DNA of 64,000 nucleotides from Mesorhizobium loti CJ3sym (GCF_000472785.1 NZ_AXAL01000008.1:62001-126000); one strand, 5' to 3'; positions 34,656-44,369 are shown, numbered from the stretch's first letter. Made by a program: numbers and translations. Notes: generated by a model from the sequence alone, not told the origin.

Positions 34656-36074
34656 TCACCCTCGCCACACACCCTCGTTGCGCAGGTCATCCATGGTCCT
34701 CGAAATGCCTTCGCGCAAAATGCCGACCATGTCGTCGATCTGCTCGCGCGTGATGATCAGCGGTGGCGACATCACGCACATGTTGATCAGCGGCCGCACC
34801 AAGAGGCCTAGCTCGTGGCAATGCGCGTCGATGCGTTTGCCCACATCCTTGTCGAGCTGCAGCGGATCCTTGCTTTCGCGGTCGGCAACGCATTCGACGC
34901 AGCCCATCAGGCCTACACCACGCACCTCGCCGACCAGCGGCAATTCTTCCAGCGTCTTCAGTTGCGCCTGGAAGTAAGGCGCGACCTCGCGCGTATGCGC
35001 AAGCACGCTGTCTTCGAGGATGTCGAGGTTCTTCAGCGCCACGGCACAGCCGACGGGGTGGCTGGTGTAGGTCAGGCCATGGCCGAACATCGCGTCAGGA
35101 TGGTTCGAGCGGCGCAACTCCTGCAGCAGCCGTTCCGAGATGACGACGCCGCCGAGCGGGAAATAGCCTGAGGTGACGCCCTTGGCGAAGGTGATCATGT
35201 CGGGATCGATGCCGAACACCTCGCCCGAGGCGAAGACATGGCCAAGCCGGCCGAAGCCCGTCACCACCTCGTCGGAAACATAGAGGATGTCGTTGTCGCG
35301 GCAGATCTCGCGGATGCGCTTGAGATAGCCGTCGGGCGCAATGACGACGCCACCCGAGGCCTGCACCGGTTCGCCGACGAAGGCGCCGATCTTGTCGGCG
35401 CCGACGCGGGCGACCGTGTCGCGGAACTGGTCGACCAGGAAATCGGTGAAGGCGGCAAGGCTCATGCCTTGCGGACGGCGGAACGGATCGGGTGAGGACA
35501 GCTTGATCACCAGCTCGTCGGCGCCGTCCATCCAGTCGCGGTCGCGTGGGCGGCCGTTGAGCGAGGCCGATAGATAGGTCGAGCCGTGATAGGCGCCGCC
35601 GCGCGACAGGATCAGCTTCTTTTCCGGCCGGCCACGCACATTGTTGTAGAACTGCATGAAGCGCAGCGCGGTCTCGACCGCCGAAGAGCCGCCGGTGGTG
35701 TAGAAGACATGGCTGAGATCGCCCGGCGCATGATCGGCGATGCGCTTGGCAAGTTCCGCCGACGGCGCGTTCATCGTGTACCAGGGCGTGTTGTAGGACA
35801 GCGCCATCGCCTGGTCGTACATCACCTTGGCCAGTTCCTCGCGGCGATGGCCGACATTGACGCACCACATGCCGGCAGGCCCGTCGATCAGGCGCTTGCC
35901 GGTGTTGTCGGTGATGTAGATGCCGTCGCCCTCGCCGATCAGCGCGCGCGCTTCGGCACCAACCGAACCGGCGTAAGGCCAGGGCTGGATGAGATGGCGC
36001 GTGCCCAGTTCAATGGCATCGTCGCCCCCGGTGGGAGCCATTTCCGTCGCCTTGAGATCCCTGACAGCAGCCAT
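34656..36074 (-). CDS. Class III aminotransferase (omega-amino acid/polyamine type)
   Basis: 472-residue PLP enzyme. Motifs: FYTTGGSSAVETALRFMQF, RGGAYHGSTYLS, the PLP-contacting YVSDEVVTGFGRLG and the Schiff-base lysine in ITFAKGVTSGYFPLGGV. Close in pattern to putrescine/beta-alanine-pyruvate transaminases, so it should move a terminal amino group to pyruvate or 2-oxoglutarate. ATG at 36074 is preceded by GGAGGCGACA, an excellent ribosome-binding site, which makes it better than the upstream ATGs at 36113 and 36125. Divergent from the ABC operon with a shared operator. Confidence 0.88.
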   Translation of the reverse strand: MAAVRDLKATEMAPTGGDDAIELGTRHLIQPWPYAGSVGAEARALIGEGDGIYITDNTGKRLIDGPAGMWCVNVGHRREELAKVMYDQAMALSYNTPWYTMNAPSAELAKRIADHAPGDLSHVFYTTGGSSAVETALRFMQFYNNVRGRPEKKLILSRGGAYHGSTYLSASLNGRPRDRDWMDGADELVIKLSSPDPFRRPQGMSLAAFTDFLVDQFRDTVARVGADKIGAFVGEPVQASGGVVIAPDGYLKRIREICRDNDILYVSDEVVTGFGRLGHVFASGEVFGIDPDMITFAKGVTSGYFPLGGVVISERLLQELRRSNHPDAMFGHGLTYTSHPVGCAVALKNLDILEDSVLAHTREVAPYFQAQLKTLEELPLVGEVRGVGLMGCVECVADRESKDPLQLDKDVGKRIDAHCHELGLLVRPLINMCVMSPPLIITREQIDDMVGILREGISRTMDDLRNEGVWRG

Positions 36075-36160
36075 TGTCGCCTCCACGTCATCAGTCGAAT
36101 TTTTCGCAGACATAAAATTCAGCATCAGAGGCCAGAAATAGGGGCTTTCTTCACATCATT

Positions 36161-36176
36161 TTGAATGTCCGTTCAA
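36161..36176. promoter_or_regulatory. BetI-like operator 2, aminotransferase/ABC divergent promoter
   Basis: TTGAATGTCCGTTCAA: arms TTGAA/TTCAA over 16 bp, between the aminotransferase (minus) and permease (plus) genes. Same form as 33158 and 44370. Confidence 0.6.
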
Positions 36177-36347
36177 TCAATATTGCAGAAATTGCGCTTG
36201 ATTTCAATCGTTGGATGCGCGCATGATGAAAGAAAGCCGGCAAGGGGAACAAACAGTCGGCGTCAGCAGAATGGGATGCCGCATGGCGGAACGGTCCAGG
36301 CCAGCAACCGAGATCACACCCGGAGCCCTGCCCCCGGGAGCTTGGCA

Positions 36348-37265
36348 ATGACGGCGGCTGCGGAAGGGTCGCCCCCGTTGCGCATGACGCGGGCCAGACG
36401 AAATGCCCTTCTGCAATCCGAACCCGTACAGGGCTTTGCCCTGATCAGTCCGACCTTTCTCTACGCCCTCATCCTTCTGGTCCTGCCGATCCTGGTGGTC
36501 ATCGCCCACTCCTTCTGGACGCAGCACTACCTGACCATCGACCGCACCTTCACACTGGAGAATTACCGCGTCGCGCTGACCGAGCCGATCTACCGGGACC
36601 TGTTGTGGCGCTCGCTCTACATCTCGCTGACGGTCAGCTTGTTCACCGTCATCCTCGCCTATCCGATCGCCTACTTCATCTCCTTCCATGGCGGCCGCCA
36701 CAAGAGCCTGTGGCTGTTCCTCATCACCATCCCGTTCTGGACCAGCTATCTCCTGCGCGTGATGTCGTGGAAGGTCATCCTCGGCTACAACGGCGTCCTG
36801 AATTCCGGCCTGATGGGTCTCGGCATCATCGACGAGCCGTCGACGGCGCTGCTCTACAATTCAACCGCTGTCATCATCACGCTCACCCATGCCTGGGCGG
36901 CCTTCGCCATCCTGCCGATCTTCGTTTCGCTGGAAAAGGTTGACCGCACGCTGGTCGAGGCAGCCACCGACCTTGGCGATGGGCCCTTGCGCTCATTCCT
37001 GCGCGTGACCTTGCCACTGTCGGCGCCGGGCGTGATCTCGGCGGCGCTGATCGTCATGATCCCGACGGTCGGCGACTATGTCACGCCGAAGCTGGTCGGC
37101 GGCAAGGATGGCGTCATGATCGCCAACGCCATCCAGGCGCAATTCGGCAAGGCGGCCAACTGGCCGCTGGGTGCCGCCCTTTCCGTCACCACCATGCTGA
37201 TCGTTACCCTAATGGCGGGCGCCACGGTGCTGATCATCCGGGCTTTGCAGAGGCTGGCACGATGA
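36348..37265 (+). CDS. Polyamine-type ABC transporter permease (PotB-like)
   Basis: 305 residues with six membrane segments; the EAA loop is LVEAATDLGDGPLRSFLRVTLPL. The frame runs upstream without homology; ATG at 36348 follows GGGAGCTTGGCA. Together with the next two genes and two binding proteins it forms a PotABCD-type importer for a small cationic or amino compound. Stop overlaps the next ATG. Confidence 0.88.
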   Translation: MTAAAEGSPPLRMTRARRNALLQSEPVQGFALISPTFLYALILLVLPILVVIAHSFWTQHYLTIDRTFTLENYRVALTEPIYRDLLWRSLYISLTVSLFTVILAYPIAYFISFHGGRHKSLWLFLITIPFWTSYLLRVMSWKVILGYNGVLNSGLMGLGIIDEPSTALLYNSTAVIITLTHAWAAFAILPIFVSLEKVDRTLVEAATDLGDGPLRSFLRVTLPLSAPGVISAALIVMIPTVGDYVTPKLVGGKDGVMIANAIQAQFGKAANWPLGAALSVTTMLIVTLMAGATVLIIRALQRLAR

Positions 37266-38083
37266 GGGCGCGGCGCTTCCTGTCGGGCGGCTGGCTGTCC
37301 GTCTATGCGTTCCTCTATGTCGTTTTCCTCTATCTGCCCGTCATCTTCCTGCCGATCTTCTCGATCAACACGGCGCCGACGCCAAAATTCCCGCTCACCG
37401 GCTTCACGCTGCAATGGTATGCGGACCTGCCGCACACGCCGGCTCTGCTTGATGCCGCCTGGAACAGCCTGAAAGTCGGCGTCTCGGCTTCGATCCTGGC
37501 TACGGTGCTCGGTATCCTCGCCGCGCGCTCCATTACCCGCTACCGCTACCCCGGCCGCCGCACCATCAACGGCCTGATCATGGCACCGCTGGTGCTGCCG
37601 GAGGTGATCGTCGCCATCTCGATGCTGCTGGTGATGCTGCAACTGGGCCTCAGCCTGTCGCTGTTCACCGTCGTGCTTGGCCACGTGCTGGTCTGCATTC
37701 CTTATTCGATGACCGTGCTGACCTCCGGTTTCGAGGGTTTCGACCGCAGCCTGGAGGAGGCGTCCGCCGATCTCGGCGAAAGCGCCTTCGGCACGTTCCG
37801 GCGTGTCACGCTGCCGATGGTGGCGCCGGCGATCATTTCCAGCCTGCTCGTCTGCTTCACCATTTCGCTCGACGAGTTCATCATCGCCTTCTTCCTGACC
37901 GGCACCGAAGCGACATTGCCGATCTACATCTGGGGCCAGCTGCGTTTCGCCTCGAAACTGCCGGGCGTGCTGGCGTTGGGCACGCTGCTTCTGGTTGCCT
38001 CTTTCCTGTTGATGACAGTCGCCGAAATCCTGCGTCGCCGCGCGGCCAGACGCACCCAGAACCAGGGAGGCATCTATGCCTGA
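37262..38083 (+). CDS. Polyamine-type ABC transporter permease (PotC-like)
   Basis: 273 residues, six membrane segments, EAA loop SLEEASADLGESAFGTFRRVTLP followed by APAIISSLLVCFTISLDEFII, a PotC hallmark. Starts in an ATGA overlap with the first permease and overlaps the ATPase start by 8 nt. Confidence 0.9.
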   Translation: MRARRFLSGGWLSVYAFLYVVFLYLPVIFLPIFSINTAPTPKFPLTGFTLQWYADLPHTPALLDAAWNSLKVGVSASILATVLGILAARSITRYRYPGRRTINGLIMAPLVLPEVIVAISMLLVMLQLGLSLSLFTVVLGHVLVCIPYSMTVLTSGFEGFDRSLEEASADLGESAFGTFRRVTLPMVAPAIISSLLVCFTISLDEFIIAFFLTGTEATLPIYIWGQLRFASKLPGVLALGTLLLVASFLLMTVAEILRRRAARRTQNQGGIYA

Positions 38084-39209
38084 GCAGCCCCAAATCGCGC
38101 GTCCCCAATCTGATCGATCCCAGTCTGATCGAGCAATGATCGAGATCAAGAACGTCACCCGCAGCTATGGGGCGTTCAAGGCGCTTGACGACGCCTCGCT
38201 GACCATCAGGGAGGGCGAATTCTTCTCGCTGCTCGGTCCGTCCGGCTGCGGCAAGACCACGCTGCTGCGTATGATCGCCGGCTTCGACAATCCGACCAGC
38301 GGTTCGATCGCGGTCGGCGGCCAGCCGATGGAAGGCATTCCGGCCAACCGCCGGCCAACCAATATGGTGTTCCAGAGTTACGCGATCTTCCCGCACCTCA
38401 ATGTCGAGCAGAATGTCGCCTATGGGCTGAAGCGGCTGAGGCTGCAGGGCGGCGAAGAGAAGCGGCGCGTCGAGGAAGCATTGGCGCAGGTCTCGCTGAC
38501 CGGGCTCGGCAAGCGATTGGCCACCGAACTGTCCGGCGGCCAGCGCCAGCGCGTCGCGCTCGCCCGCGCGCTCGTCATGCGGCCCAAGGTGCTGCTGCTC
38601 GACGAACCGCTGTCAGCGCTGGACAAGAAACTGCGCGAGCAGATGCAGGTGGAACTGCGCCGCCTGCAGCAGGCGGTCGGCATCACCTTCGTGCTGGTCA
38701 CCCACGACCAGTATGAGGCGCTTGCCATGTCCGACCGCATCGCCGTGATGTTCGGCGGCAGAATAGCGCAGGTCGCCTCGCCCAAGGAGATCTACCAGCG
38801 GCCTGTCAACCGCCAGGTCGCCGACTTCCTCGGCGGCATGAACTTCGTCAAGGCTGAGATCGTCGAGGAAAATGCCGCTTCGCTGGTCGTCGATACGCTG
38901 GGCTTCGGGCGTGTGAAAACCGACAAGCCAAAGGCCTTCGTGCGCAATGGCGGCGGCGCGACGCTCGGGATCCGACCCGAACGCCTGCGCGTGCTGTGGG
39001 ACAATGCGACGGCAAAATTCGAGGTCGCCGGCAAGGTGGTCGAACGCCACTATTTCGGCGAGATCACCCACCTGATCGTCGAGATACCGGGGTTGGAAAA
39101 ACCGCTGTCGGTGACCGAGACCAACGATTTCGGCGCCGACGACATTCCCGTCGGCACCCCGATCCGCCTTGCCTACGACCCCGAAGCTCTGGTGGCGATG
39201 GGCGACTGA
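38076..39209 (+). CDS. Polyamine-type ABC transporter ATPase (PotA-like)
   Basis: 377 residues: Walker A GPSGCGKTT, Q-loop FQSYAIFPHLNV, signature LSGGQRQRVALARAL, Walker B VLLLDEPLSALDKKLR, H-loop VTHDQYEAL and a TOBE domain. GGGAGG precedes ATG 38076. The N-terminus has an unusual 20-residue extension with a short SDR repeat (PQSDRSQSDRA); ATG at 38136 would give a standard start. The 3' end overlaps the convergent amine oxidase gene by 37 nt. Confidence 0.92.
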   Translation: MPEQPQIARPQSDRSQSDRAMIEIKNVTRSYGAFKALDDASLTIREGEFFSLLGPSGCGKTTLLRMIAGFDNPTSGSIAVGGQPMEGIPANRRPTNMVFQSYAIFPHLNVEQNVAYGLKRLRLQGGEEKRRVEEALAQVSLTGLGKRLATELSGGQRQRVALARALVMRPKVLLLDEPLSALDKKLREQMQVELRRLQQAVGITFVLVTHDQYEALAMSDRIAVMFGGRIAQVASPKEIYQRPVNRQVADFLGGMNFVKAEIVEENAASLVVDTLGFGRVKTDKPKAFVRNGGGATLGIRPERLRVLWDNATAKFEVAGKVVERHYFGEITHLIVEIPGLEKPLSVTETNDFGADDIPVGTPIRLAYDPEALVAMGD

Positions 39210-40483
39210 AGCTCGGCGAGAATCTTGCGCGCCGCGATACGGCCGGCAACGATCGCGCCTTCGACATAGCCGGGGAATGACGGCGACAGTTCCGAAGCGG
39301 CAAAATGGACTGGCGGTGCACCGGCAAGAATCGTCCGCTCAGCATCCCTGGCCGTCACGTCGACGATGAGGTCGCTGTAGGCGCCGCCGCTCCAGCGGTC
39401 CCGTATCCAGTCGCGCGAACTGAAATCGATGACATTGCCGGCATCCGGCCCGAGGGCTTCCTGCAATCGGGTGGTCACTTCCGCCCGCAGCCCAGCCTCG
39501 TCCAGCGCCTGCCAGCGCAGCGCGAGCGGTCCGCCGATGAAGACGACGAGCGCGGCATGCTCGGCGTCCCTGCTGGCGTCGCAGGCAAACAGCCCCGGCA
39601 GGTCGCGCCACATCACCATGCCGCTCAAGCCCCGCTCTCGCCAAAACGGTTTGGGATAGCGCACCAGAATCTTGATTACAGCACCGCTTTTCCAGACGCC
39701 AAGCGCCTGCCCGAGCGAGGGCGGCAAGGCGGGTGCGAAATCGAGCTTCGCGGCCGTCGCCGGCGGCAAGGCGACCAGCACTTGGCGTGCTTCGATCGTG
39801 CCATTGGCTGAGACGACCCGAACGCCTTGTGGCCCATGTTCGATGCGCGTGGCCGCCTCATTCAGTCGCATCCGGTCGCCGAGATCACCAGCCAGATCCT
39901 CGGCCAGAGACTGCATGGTCTCGCGCAGAAAATACTGCAGCTCCGGCACTTCGTTGGTGATGCGGCGGTCATTGTCGATCAGGTACCAGAGCGGCACCCT
40001 GTCCATCGGCAGGCACCACAGGCCTTCGATCATCGACCGGAAAGCCGTCTTGGCATTGGTGGGATCGCGCTGGCGTTCGAGCCAGGTGGCGACGCTCATG
40101 CCTTCTATCGAGGGGTCGTCCGGCTCAATCCTGTTCATGCGCTCGCGGATCGCCATCGCGCCGTGGTAGGTCCGTTCGGCCTGTATGACCGACATCGACG
40201 GATGGGTTATGAAATCGCCGTCGACATAGGTTTCAACCAGCGTCTTGCCGCGTGTCTCGACCAGGGCCATCAGCTGCGGCATGTCCTCGCACAGGAACTG
40301 GCCGCCACTGTCGATGCGCTCGCCAAGTCCGTTGTGCCCGGCCTCGACGCGCCCGCCGACGCGATCACGTGCCTCAAGCAGCACAAGATCGACGCCGGCC
40401 TGCTTCAGTTCAAGCGCCGCCGACAGGCCAGTGAAGCCGGCGCCGACGATGATGATTTCGGTTCTTTGCAGTTTGCTCGTCAA
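39173..40483 (-). CDS. FAD-dependent amine oxidase (monoamine oxidase family)
   Basis: 436 residues. N-terminal dinucleotide motif IIIVGAGFTGLSAALELKQAG with VLLEARDRVGGRVEAG; C-terminal FAD contact near LAGAPPVHFAASELSPSFPGYVEGAI. Should oxidise an amine to an imine/aldehyde, releasing ammonia or methylamine and H2O2. No signal peptide, so cytosolic and acting on the imported compound. Start is TTG at 40483, overlapping the stop of the binding-protein gene (TTGA), which suggests coupled translation. Confidence 0.85.
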   Translation of the reverse strand: MTSKLQRTEIIIVGAGFTGLSAALELKQAGVDLVLLEARDRVGGRVEAGHNGLGERIDSGGQFLCEDMPQLMALVETRGKTLVETYVDGDFITHPSMSVIQAERTYHGAMAIRERMNRIEPDDPSIEGMSVATWLERQRDPTNAKTAFRSMIEGLWCLPMDRVPLWYLIDNDRRITNEVPELQYFLRETMQSLAEDLAGDLGDRMRLNEAATRIEHGPQGVRVVSANGTIEARQVLVALPPATAAKLDFAPALPPSLGQALGVWKSGAVIKILVRYPKPFWRERGLSGMVMWRDLPGLFACDASRDAEHAALVVFIGGPLALRWQALDEAGLRAEVTTRLQEALGPDAGNVIDFSSRDWIRDRWSGGAYSDLIVDVTARDAERTILAGAPPVHFAASELSPSFPGYVEGAIVAGRIAARKILAELQSPIATRASGS

Positions 40484-41556
40484 TAGCCGGCCTTGATCTT
40501 CTCGAACTCGTCGACCATGCGCTTCTTCAGCTCGGGCGCGACCGGCTGCTGGAACAGCGTCTTGTCGAGGAACTTGTCGATGTCGTCGAAGCCGCGCTCG
40601 GCCAGCACCTTGTGGTCGATCGCGGCCATGCCGGCGCTGTTGCCATGACCGTAGCCGAACGTCGTGACCATGTACTTCGAAATGCCAGGCGCATTGACCG
40701 CGCTCAGGAAATCATAGGCCTGGTCGAGCTTGCCTGGCGCGTCCTTCATCAGCACGTAGCCGCACACCCAGGTCGACATGCCCTCCTTGGTATCGCGGTT
40801 CATGGCGACGGGAACGCCTTGCCCATTCATCGCGATCAGCGTCTGGCCCCACCCCCAGGCGAGGTCGACCTCATTGCCGGAAAAAGCCTGATCGATATCG
40901 CTCGAGTCGGTCCAGTAGAGACGGACGTTCTTGTGCACCTGGCGCAGGAAATCGGAGGCCTCCTTGAACTGCGCGTCGGTCATCTTGGTCCAGTCCTTGA
41001 GACCGATGACCAGGCTTGCCAGTGCATAGGCATCGTCGACATTGTCGCCGATGGTGACGCGGCCCTTGAATTTAGGATCGGCCAGTATCCGCAGCGACTG
41101 CGCCTCTTGCGCCGTCACATTGTCGGTGCGGTAGAGCAGTGCCGTATTGCCCCAGTCGAACGGCATGAACCAGGCCTTGCCGTCGGCGGTGGTGGTGAGG
41201 TTCTTCATTCCCATGATGCCGGGATTGAGGTCCCTCCAGCCGGCGATCCGGGAGGTGTCGAGCGGCTGCAGCAGGCCCGCATCGCGCCATTTCGCCACGC
41301 TTTGCGAACAGGGATGCGCAATGTCGGTCTTGAAGCCCGCCCGCATCTTCTCGAAGGCCTCGTCCTCGTCACCGAAGAAGGCGAAGGTGGGCTCGGCGCC
41401 ATATTTGGCGGTGTAGGCGGGATGCAGCAACGGATCCTCGTACCCGGACCAGTCGAACACCACGAGATCGCCGCCGCCTGCCGCGAAGGCATAGACCGCG
41501 CCGGCGCCGATCATGCAGGCAGCGGCAAGGGCAAGGCGGCGCAGCACTGACGTCAT
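40480..41556 (-). CDS. Polyamine-type ABC substrate-binding protein 1 (PotD-like)
   Basis: 358 residues. Signal peptide about 1-25 (LALAAACMIGAGAVYAFA). The mature protein begins DLVVFDWSGYEDP and keeps the PotD-like AWFMPFDWGNTALLYRTDNV. Closely similar over its whole length to the next gene (shared KNVR-YWTD, STWVCGYVL, FEKIKAGY). Lies directly upstream of the amine oxidase gene in the same operon. Confidence 0.9.
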   Translation of the reverse strand: MTSVLRRLALAAACMIGAGAVYAFAAGGGDLVVFDWSGYEDPLLHPAYTAKYGAEPTFAFFGDEDEAFEKMRAGFKTDIAHPCSQSVAKWRDAGLLQPLDTSRIAGWRDLNPGIMGMKNLTTTADGKAWFMPFDWGNTALLYRTDNVTAQEAQSLRILADPKFKGRVTIGDNVDDAYALASLVIGLKDWTKMTDAQFKEASDFLRQVHKNVRLYWTDSSDIDQAFSGNEVDLAWGWGQTLIAMNGQGVPVAMNRDTKEGMSTWVCGYVLMKDAPGKLDQAYDFLSAVNAPGISKYMVTTFGYGHGNSAGMAAIDHKVLAERGFDDIDKFLDKTLFQQPVAPELKKRMVDEFEKIKAGY

Positions 41557-41620
41557 GGCGAAACTCCCCCTTCGCGAAAAGCTGCTGCGAGGTTAGGAGA
41601 AATCATCTGCTTTGGCGAGG

Positions 41621-41652
41621 CCCGTCCGCCCGCCATGTCAGTGGCGGACGGG
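41621..41652 (-). terminator. Stem-loop between the two binding-protein genes
   Basis: CCCGTCCGCC (41621-41630) and GGCGGACGGG (41643-41652), a perfect 10-bp stem with a 12-nt loop, no long T run. Probably attenuates or stabilises mRNA between the paralogous genes. Confidence 0.6.
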
Positions 41653-41665
41653 CAGTCGAGATGGA

Positions 41666-42748
41666 TCAGTACCCGGCTTTGATCTTCTCGAACTCGGCGA
41701 TCATCTTCAGCTTGAGATCGGACGGCAGCGGCGACTGGAACAGCGTCTTGTCGACGAATTTCTGCACGTCGTCATAGCCTTTTTCCTTGAGGATCGCCGG
41801 ATCGACGCCAGCCATGCCCTTGGCGTTGGCCTGGCCATAGCCCCAGTCCTTTACCAGCACCTTGGCGGTCTCCGGATCGTTGACGGCGTTCAGGTAATCA
41901 TAGGCCTTATCGATGTTGCCGGGCGCGTCCTTGAACAGCACATAGCCGCAGACCCAGGTCGAGATGCCTTCATTGGTGTCCTTTATGGACTTGATCGGCA
42001 CGCCTGCCTTGACGGACTGCACAGTCGCGTCGTTCCAGGCCCAGGCGAGGTCGACCTCGCCGCCGGACAGCAGTTGGACGATATCGGTAGTGTCGGTCCA
42101 GTAGGAGCGGACGTTCTTGTGCACCTGGCGCAGGAAGTCGGACGCCTGCTTGAACTGGTCGTCCGTCATCGTGGTCCAGTCCTTCATGCCGATGGCAAGC
42201 GCCGCCAGCGCATAGGCGTCGTCGACATTGTCGCCGATCGACACCCGACCCTTGAACTTCGGATCGGCAAACGCCTTCAGCGACTGCACGTCCTTGGCGT
42301 CGATCTTGGACGAATTGTAGGTGAGCTGCGTGTTGCCCCAGTCCCAAGGCATGAACCACGCCTTGCCGTCAGCGGTCGTGGCGAGGTTTTTCATCGCCAT
42401 GATGCCGGGATTGAGATCTTTCCAGCCCGTGATTCTCGAGGTGTCGAGCGGCTGCAGCAGGCCGGCCTCGCGCCACTTCGTCACGCTCTGCGAGCAGGGA
42501 TGACCAAGATCGGACTTGAAGCCGGAGCGCACCTTCTCGAACGCCTCGTCTTCGTCGCCGAAAAAGGCGAAGGTCGGCGAATCGCCGTTCTTCTCGACAT
42601 ATTTCGGATGGAAGCTCGGATCCTCGTAGCCGGACCAGTCGAACACGATCAGGTCCTTGTCGGCGGCGACGGCGAACGCTGTGGCCGAAGCCGCAAGCGC
42701 GCCGCCCAGCGCCAATGTCAATGTCAGGCGTCGGCTAAGTTTCTTCAT
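41666..42748 (-). CDS. Polyamine-type ABC substrate-binding protein 2 (PotD-like)
   Basis: 360 residues with a signal peptide about 1-29. It is the tandem paralogue of the downstream binding protein, with almost the same DWSGYEDP start and FEKIKAGY end, but with differences in likely ligand-contact segments (FMPWDWGNTQLTYNSSK and VDLAWAWNDATV instead of FMPFDWGNTALLYRTD and VDLAWGWGQTLI). Only one permease pair is present, so the two proteins probably give the same importer two ligand preferences. Confidence 0.9.
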   Translation of the reverse strand: MKKLSRRLTLTLALGGALAASATAFAVAADKDLIVFDWSGYEDPSFHPKYVEKNGDSPTFAFFGDEDEAFEKVRSGFKSDLGHPCSQSVTKWREAGLLQPLDTSRITGWKDLNPGIMAMKNLATTADGKAWFMPWDWGNTQLTYNSSKIDAKDVQSLKAFADPKFKGRVSIGDNVDDAYALAALAIGMKDWTTMTDDQFKQASDFLRQVHKNVRSYWTDTTDIVQLLSGGEVDLAWAWNDATVQSVKAGVPIKSIKDTNEGISTWVCGYVLFKDAPGNIDKAYDYLNAVNDPETAKVLVKDWGYGQANAKGMAGVDPAILKEKGYDDVQKFVDKTLFQSPLPSDLKLKMIAEFEKIKAGY

Positions 42749-42796
42749 GCTGTTCCATCCTCTTTTGGTCTTGCCGGTCTTGGCGGCCGGCTGTTG

Positions 42797-43483
42797 CTAA
42801 CCGTAATGCTTCGGGAAGGCAGAGGCCAAAAAAGCGTTGGCCGCCTGCAAGGCTGTTTCGCGCGTCGTGTCCTCGGTGCCCATCATCAGCCGCAGCCACA
42901 GCCCCTCCAGCATGGCCGACAGCGCCAGCGCCATCACCTGCGGCTCATAGGCATAGGAGCCGCTCTGCTTGAGCGTCGTGCAGAGATCGATGAAGACCTG
43001 CTGGTAATAATTATCGCGCGAACTGCTCAGCGCCTGATAGGTCGGCCGCGACTTGGCCTCGCCCCAGAAGGCCAGCCAGGCGGCGAGCTTGCGCTTGTTG
43101 CAGATCGAGCGGTCGAAGTCGGCCCACACCAGTTGCTGCAGCTGTCGCGCCGGATCGTCGCCTGCCTTCTGCAGCGAAGCGCGCCAATGCGCCGAATACT
43201 CGTCATACATATGCTGCAGCGTGGCGATCAGCAGCTTTTCCTTGCTCTCGAAATGGAAGTTGACGATGCCGCGCGAGAGGCCCGCGCCATCGGCGACATC
43301 GGCCATCGTCGTCTCGGCGTAGCCGCGCTTGGCCAGCGAATCGATCGTCGCCTCGATCAGCTGCAGCTGACGGACCTCCTTCGAAGCCTTGCGGCCGCGC
43401 TTTTCGGCATCGCCCTTTCGCGCCGTTTCGGCGAGAATGTCCCTGGCCTCGGAAGTCTTCATGGATGTGACGGTCTCCAGCAT
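42797..43483 (-). CDS. TetR-family regulator, BetI-like
   Basis: 228 residues. Helix-turn-helix: EATIDSLAKRGYAETTMADVADGAGLSRG, then IVNFHFESKEKLL. The C-terminal effector part (LAAWLAFWGEAKSRPTYQAL, LSAMLEGLWLRLMMG) is of the BetI/TetR_C_6 kind. Lies between the methyltransferase and the binding-protein genes on the minus strand. The three TTGAA-N6-TTCAA-type dyads in this locus fit a BetI-type site. Likely local repressor released by the substrate or a catabolite. Confidence 0.85.
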   Translation of the reverse strand: MLETVTSMKTSEARDILAETARKGDAEKRGRKASKEVRQLQLIEATIDSLAKRGYAETTMADVADGAGLSRGIVNFHFESKEKLLIATLQHMYDEYSAHWRASLQKAGDDPARQLQQLVWADFDRSICNKRKLAAWLAFWGEAKSRPTYQALSSSRDNYYQQVFIDLCTTLKQSGSYAYEPQVMALALSAMLEGLWLRLMMGTEDTTRETALQAANAFLASAFPKHYG

Positions 43484-43489
43484 TGCCGG

Positions 43490-44284
43490 CTATCCTACCG
43501 GCTTCCAACCGCGCAGATGAGTGGGACGGTGCTCGCCACTGTCAAGCACCTTCTGCATTGCCTCCCAGGTCTTGATGTTCTTGTCGACATAGGCCGCGCC
43601 GACCGCGGCGGCGGCTTGTGCGTAGAGCGCCCCCTTGAGCCGCGCGAGCTCTCCGCGCGCCACCTCCCGGTACCAGGGATTGCGGTCGCGCACGGTGACA
43701 TGGGTAAAGCCGGCGCTACGCATCGCCTGCGCATAGCGCACCGGCGAGGCCATGGCGAAGGACAGCCCCTCGGCGGCGACATAGGCCTTCATCTCGGGCG
43801 ACGGTTCACCGTCATGGCCAACCATCCAGTTGGAAGCGGCAAAGACGCCGCCCGGCTTCAGCACCCGGAAGATCTCAGCGAACAGCGCGTCCTTGTCAGG
43901 CACGTGCAGCAGCGCATCCTTGGAGAAGACGACATCGAAGGAGCGATCGGCGAAAGGCAGCGGTCCCGGTGGCCCCTGGATGAAGCTGGCCTTCTGCTCC
44001 AACCCACGTGCCGCGGCACGTTGCCGGGCCGCCTCGATCACCGGCTGTTCGACATCAAAACCGGTGGTGTGGGCAGCGCCATGGCGCTCGATCAGATGCA
44101 GCGCTATGCCGCCCGAGCCGCAGCCGATGTCGAGAATTGTCTTGTCATGGAGCGAAAGGCCCTCGACCACCCGGTCGACCTCTTCAGGCCCGCCCGGCGA
44201 CAGGTAACCATCGCCCCACAGCGCCTCGAGGAAGCGGATGGCGGTGTCATCATACTCCGGCTCGGCATCTGCCGTTTCGATCAT
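43490..44284 (-). CDS. SAM-dependent methyltransferase
   Basis: 264 residues, class I fold. SAM-binding motif I is [17 protein letters not shown] (about 50-66), the acidic motif [16 protein letters not shown], and the motif IV-like [18 protein letters not shown], a pattern shared with phosphoethanolamine and sarcosine/dimethylglycine N-methyltransferases. An N-methyltransferase for a small amine is therefore plausible, odd in an otherwise demethylating locus. First gene of the minus-strand operon and divergent from the FAD/GcvT operon. Confidence 0.8.
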   Translation of the reverse strand: MIETADAEPEYDDTAIRFLEALWGDGYLSPGGPEEVDRVVEGLSLHDKTILDIGCGSGGIALHLIERHGAAHTTGFDVEQPVIEAARQRAAARGLEQKASFIQGPPGPLPFADRSFDVVFSKDALLHVPDKDALFAEIFRVLKPGGVFAASNWMVGHDGEPSPEMKAYVAAEGLSFAMASPVRYAQAMRSAGFTHVTVRDRNPWYREVARGELARLKGALYAQAAAAVGAAYVDKNIKTWEAMQKVLDSGEHRPTHLRGWKPVG

Positions 44285-44369
44285 CGGACTCCGGCTCCGT
44301 CAGCCGATTTCATCAGTTTCGAATGCCGGCAAAGCGTAACCCATGGCGGCAAAAACGCAACATCATTTG

